Below, in pieces: positions 27,138 to 38,688 of a DNA stretch of 64,000 nucleotides. How positions within the stretch are numbered: the stretch's first letter is position 1; the number at the start of each line of letters is the position of its first letter. The notes beneath the pieces were generated by a model. The model searched no databases. It was not told where the DNA came from and worked only from the letters and a program-made list of their open reading frames with translations. Both the position numbers and the translations under genes were made by a program. This stretch comes from Brachyhypopomus gauderio (taxonomy: Eukaryota; Chordata; Actinopteri; Gymnotiformes; Hypopomidae), in assembly GCF_052324685.1 (NCBI RefSeq), contig NC_135212.1, positions 24,341,762 to 24,405,761 of the forward strand, in the 5' to 3' direction.

Positions 27138-27560
27138 CGTTGTAGAGAGTAGTCAACTAATCTAAATGCTCAGCCAGCAGTTCACTAGCTGTCAGGACCC
27201 GAAGAACTTGTTTCTGTCCAACTTTTCCTGTGAAATCCACCAGTCAGTCACAACCAGCAGGACTGACGCGTCTGCACAAACCAATAACGAGGGAAACGCT
27301 GTAATAAGTCGGGAATCATAGCCAATCGGCGTGGCTAAAATATCGGACCGAAGATCACACCGTGAAAAGTGGATTCACATGACGTGAGCCGCGTATCCCT
27401 GGCTCGCTCTACTCCCGCGGCCTCGGTATTGGTTCCGGAGGCTCCGCGTGCACCGCCCCGGTGCCGCAGGCTGAGCTCGTGCGAGCCGCGGGGCCACGTG
27501 CGGTTACTGTAGCGAGTCTCAGAGCGCCGATCACTCGGCACAAACTAAAGCCGCAATGTT
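27138..27560 (-). promoter_or_regulatory. Promoter and 5' UTR region of the uaca-like gene
   Basis: Just upstream of the ATG at 27137 the DNA turns CpG-rich (notably 27385-27545), which fits a CpG-island promoter. A CCAAT element (GCCAATCGGCG) lies near 27322 and another CCAAT near 27281. I see no convincing TATA box. The transcription start cannot be placed. Confidence 0.45.
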
Positions 27561-28435
27561 CACATCGAGTGGGGCTGGACTGGCTCGTTTTTAACAGCAT
27601 AAGCAGGGGTTAACATTGCACAGAAAACGAACAAATCTGATCATACAGAGAGATTGTATTATTTAAGTGTACTTGGAAAACTAAACATTTGTCCTGGTAT
27701 CCTCTCTTTACTTTAAGCTGGTTAAGTCTGAACCAAACCTTTCAGCTGTTTATTAGTTCATTTATGAAAAATGTAAATAATGTGCAGTGTAACCACAATA
27801 TTACTTATATACTGGGTCCTTCGAGCTGCTATATCAATGAGCAGTTAAAGGGAGAAACATTCATGAATAAAAAATTGCTCCAATTTTATTTGTCTAGAGT
27901 GCGTTTAAGGAAATAACTTGATTTATTAAGGCCATATAAACCTTTTGATAATTACTTAATTCACATCACTGTACAAATGTTCTAGGACTAATAGTCCATA
28001 GGTCAACAAACTATTAGATCAGATGCACCTGGAAAAAAAACTCTACTGTACATAAAAAGTGAGCAGTACAAAAAAAACAACCCAAAATAAACAAAACAAC
28101 CAAACACAGATGAACGTCTGAGGACAGTTTATTAACAAACTAAAATAAAAAACACTACAAATTTGGCAGCAATTCCTTTGACAATTCACCTTTATCAAAG
28201 TTACCGTCAATTTTATTTGAACCAAAATATGTTCCACAATACAGTCAGTTGTGAGCAGCAGTTGTCCACTGAGACTTAGTGCCAGACCAGTACAATGGGC
28301 TGTTACGTGTGGTCTTTATTTACTTTTCAGTCAACCAAAATGTTTCTAGGGTCTTCCTTGGGGCTTGGAGTCTCCCTTAAAGAGGACTTTTTAAAATAAA
28401 CAAAATTAAAATGCAGATCCTCTTGGAATTTGCGC
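27561..28435. other. Intergenic: uaca-like promoter to morf4l1 3' end
   Basis: AT-rich DNA with no recognisable exon. The right part (about 28128-28435) is probably the morf4l1 3' UTR. Minus-strand AATAAA hexamers occur at 28315-28320 and 28128-28133, about 115 and 300 bases past the stop codon. The two genes run in tandem with about 1.3 kb between the morf4l1 stop and the uaca-like start. Confidence 0.5.
28315..28320 (-). terminator. Candidate poly(A) signal of morf4l1
   Basis: AATAAA on the minus strand, 116 bases beyond the stop codon. A second hexamer at 28128-28133 would give a longer 3' UTR. Confidence 0.45.
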
Positions 28436-31400
28436 TCACACCGCCTTGCGATGGTACTCTGGTGGTGCAACCTCGTAGTCGCTGGCGTTGAATAGAGACG
28501 ATGAATTCTTCACAAGATACCTGTGTTGTACAGGCATATTAAAATTAGGGCATTTACAGACCATTTATCCCTTTTCTGAAAGCTCTGCAAAATGGAACAT
28601 GTTTCCAAGCAATGCTGACTGTTGGATTTAAACTTTCAGGGGACACGCAGACTTTTTTTTTTAAATATAAAGTGTGATTTATTAGTATCTGTCTTCAAAA
28701 ACAAAACATTGCTCCAGTTCATATTTACAGTGTGCAATACTCTTTTGACAGCCTCTCTGTGGTTTTGGCCTTTAGTTTTATAACAATGATGCTATTCAAA
28801 AGAGGAGTGAACAATTCTGAATGCAGCTCTGAATACCAACTTTATCCAACTAAAGCAACTACTGTATTACATCTGTAGTCTCAAATGGTCTGATGACCCC
28901 GTACATCAGAGAGATCTTGCTTTTCAGATTTTATTTTTAGATTGATGACCTGCATAAGAATGACCTCAGCATCCTACGTAATCAGAATACGGTTTATGAC
29001 CGTTTTCAAATATTGCATCTCAGTCTTGCTTCTCTCTGTATGTCCAATTTGAGTTTCAGACAGATTAATGGTCACACTTTTAAATCATGCCTTCCAAACA
29101 GCTTTAAAACGTCAAAAATCAGCCTGTACTTACTTTAAGAAATCTTGCAGATAGCTGAGAAGGAGGCTGAGACTCTTCTCATCCAGAGGTGTGTATGCCA
29201 GCATGGCTCCGATTCTCACTGTTACGACAATGACAACTATTGTAAATTACACCTCATCACTTCACTTGCCTGTGAAAGTTCTTGCCTGTGAAAATTCTGA
29301 GACATGGTGGTTAAAAGTCTTTAAGGACTCTACTTTAATTACAAAACGCAATTTAGATCTGAAAATAAAGACATGCCTGTGATGTTCTGTCCATTACATC
29401 AGATGAGTCTCAAGTTCAAATTATTACAATGGATTCAGAGTGAATGTTTCATTGTGAGCATACAAGTTTCACACTATGGGATGTGCACTATTATGATACA
29501 GTGCCACCTTGAGGTGCAATTTATCATCAACATGGGGACACATTTAGACTACAGCTTAAATATTCTGCTCCACAAATGAACATGTTAAAAAGTTTGACAA
29601 ATGCTGCATACCAAAGAGTCTCAGCAGGTGCGGTGCCCCATAGATTTGAGACATCGAGGTGTCTGGATGGTTTGCCAGGATTTCAGCATACTGTGGTCTT
29701 TCAAACTTGTATAGGAGCTGGGTGCCCAACATAACATTGAAGTACTCGCGGATACCAGCAACCACTTCATTCACAGCATATTCCCTGGATAAAGATGTCA
29801 GAGAGAAGCTGATCACTGGATAAGAGCATCTGCTAAATGCCCAAAATGTAAATATAAATGTAATGATAGAGGAAGGATCTCTACCAAAACAGTGCCAGAT
29901 TTGAAAAAAATGGATATTTATGAAAGGTTTTTTTCTTTGAGTCATAAATTGTAACCAAAGCAATACATTTAAGACAAAACCAAACACAAATCAAGCACTC
30001 TATTGCATGTTACTCGAATGGGATTATTTTCCATTAGAAAGAACAAAGGAAGCATTCAAACGACCATGCCTGCTCCAACCTGCTCAAATGGTCCATATTA
30101 GCAGAACCATTTCCCAGTACAAATCATTGAAACCATGTTTAACAGCATTCTAGGGGGGGATTAATGCAGCCTAGAGCAAAGGCCAGTCCAGTTCACTGCT
30201 GATAACCACACACACTGTCTGGCGCCGTCCTGTCTGTCTGTCTGTCTGTCTGTCCTATACATGCCTCCACACTCAACATACATACTTGTTATCACAGTTT
30301 CCTCTTGACTTCTTGTAATTTGCATAGTCCTCCAGGACGGCATCGACAGTCTTTTTTGCTGGCAGGTGGAAAAGCTTTTAACAAAGCAACGACAATTACG
30401 TTTTGTAATTATTTTCAGACACGAACAAGAGAATCCACACCAAATTACTTGCGTGATCTCAAAATCTACATGACTGTGTACATTATAGTAAACTGTCAGA
30501 ACAAACAGGCTGCACAAAAGGCAATGCATTTCTAATTTGAGTTGGATTAGGTTTAATTTTGGGTAGAATTGGGTCACCTGCTTCTGTCTGGTAATGAGGT
30601 CCCAGTCATCGACTAGCCATGGTTTTAACTCCTCGGGAATCTTCACCTTTACTTCTACCCGGTTGATAAAAGTCTCTTCCTATACCAAAAACAGTTTGAT
30701 GAATGACAATAATTGGAAAATATCATTTATTTATTTTTTATTTTGATATTTATCAAATATCAAACAGATGGTCAGAACAGCAGGATTCACAAGTCATTTG
30801 AATAAGACAGCAATCTAATAACAGCAGTCTAACAAAACAGACACTGTTCCTAAGAAAACTGTGATAAGCATTAAAACAGCAGTTTAAGTTGAATAAATGG
30901 ACTGATGGACAAGGAGTGTGTCAACAGATGGTCAGGGTAAACATACGCTCTCCACAGTGGGGTCAACACGGGCCCTCTTCTTGCGTGGGGGATGGGGCAT
31001 TTCTGCTGTGCTGGTGCCCTCTCCAGCTCCTGGTGCTAGAGAAGGCCCAATCAATACTCCCATTCATCACTTCAATAGTCAATACTGCCAATTACATTGA
31101 ATACTCCATAGTAAGTATCCTCATGTTATCATCAAACTCCCTTTAAATAAAACAAACTGCTTATCTCTACACTCTTGCAATGCTTAAGAAAAGATCAACT
31201 TACTCTTTTGTTTGTTCTTCTTTGTTTTCCTGAAAAGTAAAAACAGGTTAGATTCATCTCTCCATTCTGAGGACATTTGTAGACACTGTCCAGGGGGTGT
31301 GGCGGCATTACAGGAGGGGGACGTGGACAACTTACACGTCAACGTTTTTTTGCTGCACAGCAGCTATCTTCTTACTCGGTGCGACTCCCCTCATCCTTCC

Positions 31401-34400
31401 CTCAACATAATGGTCTCTACAACGTGTACACACACACACACACACACGTACACACGTACTTTAGTGACACAACTCAGATAAAGTCTAATGGCCATCAGAT
31501 AAATGGCTTTCATCCTCATTTTAAACAATAATGCACAAAGCATTATTTATTCAGACGCCAAGCACCACTTTCATCATTTTAAAACAATACAATGGAAAAA
31601 TGACTACAATGAAGTCACACGTCAAGCACATCAAAGTTGCCTCATTGGTTCTGCAGAAGTGGAGGAAACTCACTGATTTGCCTTCTGAAGCTCTTTCTGT
31701 TTCTGTAGGTTACTGTCCACATATTTGAGCACACGGCTTTCAGGAACCCATTCGTCCCAGCTAAAAACAGGACACATTCATAACGCATTTTCTAACCAAA
31801 GAAATAAATCAAGAGCATAACATGGTGTCATGAATTTCTTATAGTAAATAGGAAAACTTACTTTTTATTCCATCCACTGTAATGAATGAAGTATTTGACT
31901 TGCTTGTCCTTGATATTGATTTTTACACACTGCAGAGACATATTGCAAACAAGTAAACATCTCCACCTGACATCTCAACTCTAACAGCTGTTTAAATTTT
32001 AGTCACTCATTACTCAATAATAAGAACCAAGACTCAAGTAAGCCAACTTTGGCTTAAATTACTTTTATCAAAATTATCTCATCAAAAATGGATCATGGAG
32101 CAGAACCGCTACAGCAAGAAATATTACATGCAACAGCTTATGAAAAGGCACTGCAAGAGCCATCACGGAAGCATAGAGCCAACAGGCCTTTTATTTGGTT
32201 TCACTTTCTTTAACAAAAACGCTGATAAAACAGACATATACCTTAGCTTCGTATAGCAATGGCCCATGAAAACACAGCACTCGTTCACCTGCAACAAAGA
32301 ACAGGAAAGTCAGCCAGTTTGCAACATAAGACTCTTTGCCTTTGGTTTAGCGTTTCCCCAAGCTGAATCTTTTTCAAAGGAATACTAACTATAGCTGTGC
32401 CTTTTCCTGCTCACACATAAACATTTTCTATTGTCCATAATTTACACAGAAGTTTGGGATCAACAACTTCCCTGCCAAACAAGGGCATCTGACATCACTT
32501 TACATTCCTCCTCGAGTTACAGCTGAAGCTACAGGTTAGCACACAAACATCTGAAGCTTGGATCCACAACTGACTGCTGCTGTCTATGCATCACAACAGT
32601 TGAAGAAAAGGGTGTAAATTGTGTGGGTCATACATAGATATTTAGCTGACTGTGGTACACCAAAATCTGTAACTGTAATTACATTTTCTGCAATATACTT
32701 AAAAAAAAACAAACAATAATTGATTTCAGAATCAATCAGATTATTTCATCAGAATATGAGATGCCATTGTATTCATCATAAATTAGTTAAGCTCCAAACT
32801 AAATTTTTCCAGGTGTTTTCACTGCATTATTCACACTCAGTTCATTCACTAAAGCAGTGGTTCTCAAACTTTTTAGACAAAGTACCACCAACTGTCAAAC
32901 GAAAAACCTCCACGTACCACCTACTACCCCCCCCCCACCCCCCCACCCCCCCAAAAAAAAAAAAAAAGAAAAAGCTGTTTGGCAAGTTTAAGTTGTTGAC
33001 GGGGGGGCGGGGGGCGAATGTAAATTGTTACCGGGAGGATGTAAAATAGACACGAATTAAGTATTAGGCTATATCACGATGGTTGGCGCCAGAGCGAACT
33101 AGTAACTCATTGAATCATAGATGTGGATCAGAGGTAAATAAACTAGATTTTTTTTGTCGACGTGAGAAATCGGATGTGTGGCGTGTGAAGACGGTCAAAT
33201 GCGTGTGTCTCACGCATTTGGCAACCCTGCTCATTACACACATATGTTATAATGTAGTTCTCCTGTAGTTCGTGTTGGTAGTGGTTGGTACAGCACAAAA
33301 ATTCTTCGTGCGACATGCCCTCATACGCATATCGCACGTAAACGAGCAAGTTGTCTAAATCTGCGACATCTAGGGATTCATCTAACTGCAGTGAGAAGCA
33401 TTTACTCATTTTAATTCTCTCGGTCAATGTTTGTCTGACGTTGTCCACCATTTCATCAATTCTGCGAGTGACCGTGTCGTTTGAAAGATGCACCAGGTCG
33501 AACTGTTTAGCGACATTTTCTCCGCACATAATACGAGTAATCCCTTTTAGTTTCTGAATTTCAGGACTTGTCATAATTCTGTTTTAATAAAAAAAAATGT
33601 GTTGTGTAAAAAAAAAAAAAAAACCTCAAAGCATCTTTTATTTTCCGAGTTCATCTGGCGTACCACCGCGGGGTGCTTTGCGTACCACCAGTGGTACGCG
33701 TACCACAGTTTGAGAACCACTGCACTAAAGTAAACATTTTTAATAAACATGAAATCTTGGAGATATATAAAAGCATTATATCACACTAGTTTAAAACATA
33801 ACTTAAAAATAAGTGCAGAAATTTTACAGCTTGGTTGCTGGTTGCCAAGACATGAATTCTGCTAAATACATTTTAGTTACACATGTGGAATCATTAAATA
33901 CCAGCATCACTTGAATTATTGATTATATTAATGGGCTTAAAAACATCAGCTAGACCTGCGAGTATTAGAACAGAAATAACCTGAACACCTGTCATTAATA
34001 GCTAGCTAGCAAGCTAGTGGTTTTATACAGATTTATTGCAAGCTATCAGAATGGTTGTGGTTATTGAAGCATGTAACCACAGGTGGTGTGTATAGTGAAC
34101 TACCTACACTAGCCAACAACCAACCAGCTAACTGCGCTAACTAGTTGTTAAAGCTTGTAAACCAACCACTAGACTAGCTAGCTAGCCGGTTAGCTTCGCT
34201 GGTCTGCTAACGTTAGGACGCGCAGACAGCGGCAGTGTTGGCATTGTGCTTTACTCGACGAGTTTGTAATTAAACGTGCGACAACAGAGGATGTCACAAA
34301 AATCACAGAGACGTAAATCTAGAGGTTTTAAATCGGACACGTCCCTAGTCGTCACAGCTCAGTACGTTTGTGTGTGTACAGTACGCTAGCCTAGCCTAGC

Positions 34401-34553
34401 CTGTTAGCTAGCTACTGCGCGCGCCATTGTGCACACGCGAGCGGCGGCGGCGCCAGCACAACAACAGCGCCTTTTTTCTAGCAGAGATTACCGCGTTTCG
34501 AGCGATGTCTTACCTTCTTGAAATTTAGGTTTAGGGTCCTGTTTAGGCGCCAT
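28436..34553 (-). CDS. morf4l1: MRG15, chromodomain/MRG-domain protein MORF4L1, 323 aa
   Basis: Twelve coding exons: 34514-34553, 32242-32288, 31862-31929, 31674-31760, 31336-31416, 31204-31229, 30947-31035, 30578-30679, 30286-30374, 29612-29784, 29134-29218 and 28436-28520. They total 972 bases in unbroken phase and give exactly the 323 residues of the short human isoform. The protein starts [14 protein letters not shown]. The chromo-barrel keeps cage residues Tyr26, Tyr46, Trp49 and Trp53, which in the family read H3K36 methylation. A basic linker ([11 protein letters not shown], about residues 135-145) is a likely nuclear signal. The MRG domain (about 152-322) keeps [19 protein letters not shown] and ends YHRKAV. 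MRG15 is a subunit of the NuA4/TIP60 acetyltransferase and Sin3 deacetylase complexes and works in chromatin, splicing and DNA repair. No disabling change is visible. Teleosts may keep duplicates, so the copy (a/b) is not assigned. Confidence 0.97.
29812..29866 (+). mobile_element. SINE/LINE 3' tail relic
   Basis: The piece GGATAAGAGCATCTGCTAAA, followed by ATG and a degenerate AAATGTAAATATAAATGTAA tail, is the 3' end shared by abundant fish SINEs and their partner LINEs. Only the tail remains. It begins about 28 bases from the acceptor of morf4l1 exon 10. Confidence 0.6.
30230..30254. repeat. (TGTC)n microsatellite
   Basis: About six copies of TGTC in intron 9 of morf4l1, some 30 bases past the exon 9 donor. 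Confidence 0.85.
32855..33722 (-). mobile_element. hAT element remnant with transposase fragment
   Basis: The element begins CAGTGGTTCTCAAAC and ends with its reverse complement GTTTGAGAACCACTG, typical hAT terminal inverted repeats. It is flanked by a perfect 8-bp target-site duplication CACTAAAG at 32847-32854 and 33723-33730. Inside, 33143-33574 on the minus strand encodes about 140 residues resembling hAT transposases of the ZBED5/SCAND3-like group. The segment includes [14 protein letters not shown] and [13 protein letters not shown]; the LDES Asp would be the first catalytic acid. The rest of the transposase is missing, so at 868 bp it is an internally deleted, non-autonomous copy. A C/G-run and A-run stretch at 32930-32970 is a further internal feature. 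It sits in intron 1 of morf4l1. Confidence 0.92.
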
Positions 34554-34640
34554 TCACAGATTAAACAATAAAAATAGCTGGAAAATCACATCCAGGCATC
34601 GCCAGCTCCGATTTCGTTCAGATACGGTGAAGGCGCACTA
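34390..34640 (-). promoter_or_regulatory. CpG-rich promoter region of morf4l1
   Basis: The sequence around the ATG at 34553 is CpG-dense (for example GCGGCGGCGGCGCC near 34442) and has no TATA box, as expected for a housekeeping chromatin gene. A GCTAG/TTAGC-rich stretch (about 34120-34210 and 34380-34415) lies in the start of intron 1, a common low-complexity flavour in fish. The exact start site is not visible. Confidence 0.5.
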
Positions 34641-35060
34641 CGTTTGTCTCCTGACGCATTATTTTAGCGCCTGTGTCACGTGACATTACACGAGCAAACG
34701 AGATACAGAAAACAAACGAAAATGGATTCGTTGATATTTTTGAATAACCAGATTATCATTAAGTGGTAACTGTAACTAGATACAGTGTGCGACTGCTGTG
34801 TTTTCAAATCTTGATACGAAATCCATAATAGGCTTGCCCTTTCACGTGAATGAACAGAGCGCACAGATAAATCCGACAGGGGGAGCAATTTGAAGATTTC
34901 CGATTCTCCACGGGAGTAATATGGAAAGCCTGTAGAAATCGAAAAACGAATTTAAAAATCCAATGTACTATCACTGAAGTCTAAAATTCAGAGATTCAGA
35001 CGTTCTGTCTAACCAACTGTGGATGCCGTTACTGCGCGTGTCAGTGTGGGAGGAGCGTGG
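34641..35060. other. Intergenic upstream of morf4l1
   Basis: AT-rich DNA with no exon or repeat I can name between the morf4l1 promoter and the Gypsy relic. Confidence 0.5.
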
Positions 35061-35720
35061 TGCGTGGGCGGGGCAGAGGAGTATGGCGCAGAGATTCTAT
35101 TGGCCAGGCTGCTGCACAGACGCTGAGCTGTATGTGCACCGCTATGGCCAGGGCAAAGTAGGGCCATGTGCAGTTTTATTGCACCTCGATCTCTCTGCTC
35201 CAGCTCACCGATGGAGAAGGTTGCTGTGGACGTGCTGGACCTCCTTTCTACCACATCCACTGGGAACCTCCAGGACTATGTCAGCTTTACAAAGTATCCT
35301 GATGCTTACATGGTCTTGGACCAGAGCATGACGCTGGAGTGGTTTCGACAGTGACCAGGCATACGATCTGCGGTTGTGGCAGTGTTTCAGCCAGACATTC
35401 CCCACTCTCACACTACTTATTCATCGACTGTAATGATGCTACTGCATGAATTTCCTGGAATAAACCATCCCAAAGAGTTTAATAAAGTTCTGTTTAATCT
35501 AATCTAATCAGTACCTGCACAATACCAGTGTAACCGGAATAACCACCAACCCCTGTTCATGCTGTCAACAATTTCTCATCCGATGTTTGACCATGAGTAC
35601 AGGTCGCCCACAGAGCTTGTGACTGGCTGTCCCGCTTGGTCGGAGGATTTCAGCATGTCCAGAACATGGTACGCCAAAGAGCTCCACCACCATGTCGCTC
35701 ACCAGGATGATGCCTGCACT
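35060..35720 (+). mobile_element. Decayed Ty3/Gypsy integrase fragment
   Basis: Plus-strand frames give AQRFYWPG (the start of the integrase zinc-binding region, whose later Cys residues are eroded), then SPMEKVAVDVL and a KYPDAYMV-like piece. These correspond to Gypsy A-P-M-E-x-V-A-V-D-x-L and K-W-P-E-A-Y, the latter from the rve domain. They fall in different frames, so there are frameshifts. Further on (about 35575-35690) a degenerate stretch resembles the region after the catalytic core. No LTRs, protease or reverse transcriptase are present. It is a dead relic between the morf4l1 promoter and pias1. Confidence 0.75.
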
Positions 35721-38688
35721 TGCTCAATGTGAGCACATGACTTGCAGTGACAGCGGTCACACTCGACGGTCACTCTCACTGGGGATGTGAATGTGTCTCT
35801 ACATCCCACACCACAGGCTATCAGGACTCCCGGAATGCTGTTTCAATGCACTTAAGATTTAATGGTTATTATTTCCATTACAGATTAACTCTGTGTAGGT
35901 GAAGGTCAATAGAAACTTTTTTTGCTTGAATCCATTAGAAAATTCTAGCAATATTTTTAAGCAAAAGAAAATCTGAGAGCAAAATATAAATAAAAACAAA
36001 CATGTGGCTAGTTGGAATTTGTTTTATTACAGCTAAACCGCTCTCTACATAAACAAGTAACATTCATTAGGTAAACAATGTATTCCAAAGCAAATAAATA
36101 ATTTATTTGATATTTTGTACAAACCAATAGTGGCTTGATATACATAATGACCTCTCTCATAATGTACCATAAAATAATAAAATTTTAAGGCAGAGAGAGC
36201 TTGTTTGCGCCAGTGTCACTGGTACAGCTGAAATGGGCTGGTTCCCACTGTTCTGTTTCTATTTGGAAAGGGAAAAAGATAGAAGTGATAGCCGAAGGTC
36301 CACAATACATTCAAAAAGAAAGAGTTTGTCAAAGGGTGTTGGTGTGCTTTGCAATTTGTGGGGGAGGGGGGGTTGTGGGACAATTTAAAACACATTGAAT
36401 TACATGGTGCTGGCGTGAAGCTAATAACATTATCAATGGTGTAAATTCAGTGTCATCTTTATTTCATCAAAAAAAAAATTTCAGTGTTGTCTCCAAGACA
36501 GTGTTGGAAGTGGTTAAGTTCAGGTCATGGTCCCTCAGTGGGTTTATCATTTTAATCAACTCAACATGTATTCATGTACTATGCATATAAATACTGAATA
36601 TACCTCTGCCAAAAGATAGTCAGTGTCTGGACCACAGTGACTGAGCAGTGGCACTGTTAAGTAACTTTACAAGCAGTCTTAAATCTGTTATTGCAGGGTC
36701 ACATCACAATGGAGCCAGTGGACATCAACACTCAGCTGGCCTTCGTCATCGTTTAAGTGTTTAATTGCAACAAGATTAGTCAAATCTGCCACTGCATGAC
36801 AGATTCTGGAGATGGAATTAATGCCTCAAGCATCTGGTACAGCACAGATCAAGATCAATATGAGAGAACAAACACAAAGTGAAATAAGATGCTTCTTATA
36901 ATGCAAAGCAAATAATGAGCTCTTTAAATAATTAATATGGAAATAAATGTAAAATGACAGTAAAGCATAATTGTCAAATAGTAAAAATATAATATATAGA
37001 TAATAAATAAATTTAAATTTCTACAAAGAATGGAGGGGTAGGGGTCACCGAGGATGATGTGGCTGTAAGATCATCAAAAGAAACTCAAAGATTACTTAAA
37101 ACGTAGCTAAAAATATTTTAAAGATATTGGCAAGTAAATATTTTCTTTTACTTTTTCTTTTACTTTAATGCAGGTGCATTCATCCATTTGTATCCATCTG
37201 CACACTGTCTATAATAGGTATCCATGATTTTATTAAACCCTTAAAGTAAAAAATAAAACAAAACAAACCCCCCCCCAAAAAAAAACAAAAACAACCACAT
37301 ACCTGCCAAAAATTTTAAACTATCCATTTAAAGAGACTCAGAGATGATTATCACAGCCATAACAACTATGAAAAAATAACATTGTAGAATTCAGAAAGTA
37401 GATTTTTTTGTTGTTACTGCATGCATTTACACTTCTGACCACAGGAGCTCTTCAAACGTGTACTTACTGGACACAGTGACAATGTAAAGGCAAGCAAAGA
37501 TGTACAATCACTGTAACGAATCCCATTTCAGGCCAGAGTGGTTCCTGTGACACCACTGATGCAACTGAATGGAAGTGCTGCTGATGTGAAGAACTCAAGG
37601 ATGACGAGCAGGACTCACCCTAGCCATGAACGTTGATTATGAGGAAGCCAAGAGAAGGTTCACCTTCAGCAAGACAACTTTACCCTCACACGGTTTGACT
37701 CCTAAAGAAAAGCCAACCTGTTGTAAGGATTGGAATAAAGACCTAATTTAACTTCTCTTCAGATCTGCAGGTAGATCTCCAATAGCCTTCAGATAGAACA
37801 ATCACTGATCTCAGGCAAAACGCAGGTGACCATCAGTTTTCCTGATGCCCTATGATGTTCTTTTAATATACTGCTTATGTCAACAACCAATTTCATAAAT
37901 GTGTCACACTATAGTACCTGGCACTTTCTGTTTTGTTTCTTTAATGTTTTTTTGCCACAACTAACAAATTATTCATGATTGGTATTCAAACCATGATCAT
38001 TTCAAAAGGTGTGACATTTGTGCATAATCTGCTGTTCCTTCTGTATATATTGCGGAGGTGAAAGTAAATGTTAAGCTGGAATAAAAGGTGACTGTTTCCA
38101 TTCTGAGCGTGCCTCATGGCTAGATCCTGTAATGGCATATGAAAATGGTTTTTATACAGTATACAAACTACATAACTTAAAAGCCTCATAAATTATCTGC
38201 ACAAGAAAGAGTTTATAAATAACATACTGACCCCTCAAAAGATCAACACAATGTCTGAGGCCAGAGTCTTGATGGAAGATGGAAAAACTGACCAAAATGC
38301 TTTTGATTCCACGATTGGGAGTGAAATAAGTGTTCTGAGGTGAAATAAAATAGCAAAAGAGTATAAAAGGTATAGAATAAGATCAAGAGACGACACACTG
38401 AGCTGTGAAAAACATCTTCAGTATCCACACAAAAAATATCAACTGAAGTCACTCACTGGGCAGGCAGCGTCCTATTGTTTATGTACAAAAGTAAAACTGA
38501 AAATAGATATTTCTTCTCTGTACAGCATTTTTTTTCTTCTTCTTATCTTTTTTTGTACAAAAGTCTTTGTTCTCTCTCTTTCCTTTCCTCCTCTTGCCCC
38601 ATTCACATCTAAATCCTCTCAGTACCCAGCATGCCTCTCTCCTCTCCCACCGATGGTACCAGTTTGTGGGAGCGGTGCCCTCTCATGC
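35721..38688 (-). other. Probable pias1 3' UTR and intergenic DNA
   Basis: About 3 kb with no protein exon, strongly AT-rich, holding only small poly-A/poly-C runs (about 37260-37295). It follows the pias1 stop codon at 38689. Several minus-strand AATAAA hexamers occur (for example near 36025), so a long pias1 3' UTR reaching this far is plausible, as PIAS1 transcripts often have long 3' UTRs. The 3' end is not determinable from sequence alone. Confidence 0.45.
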
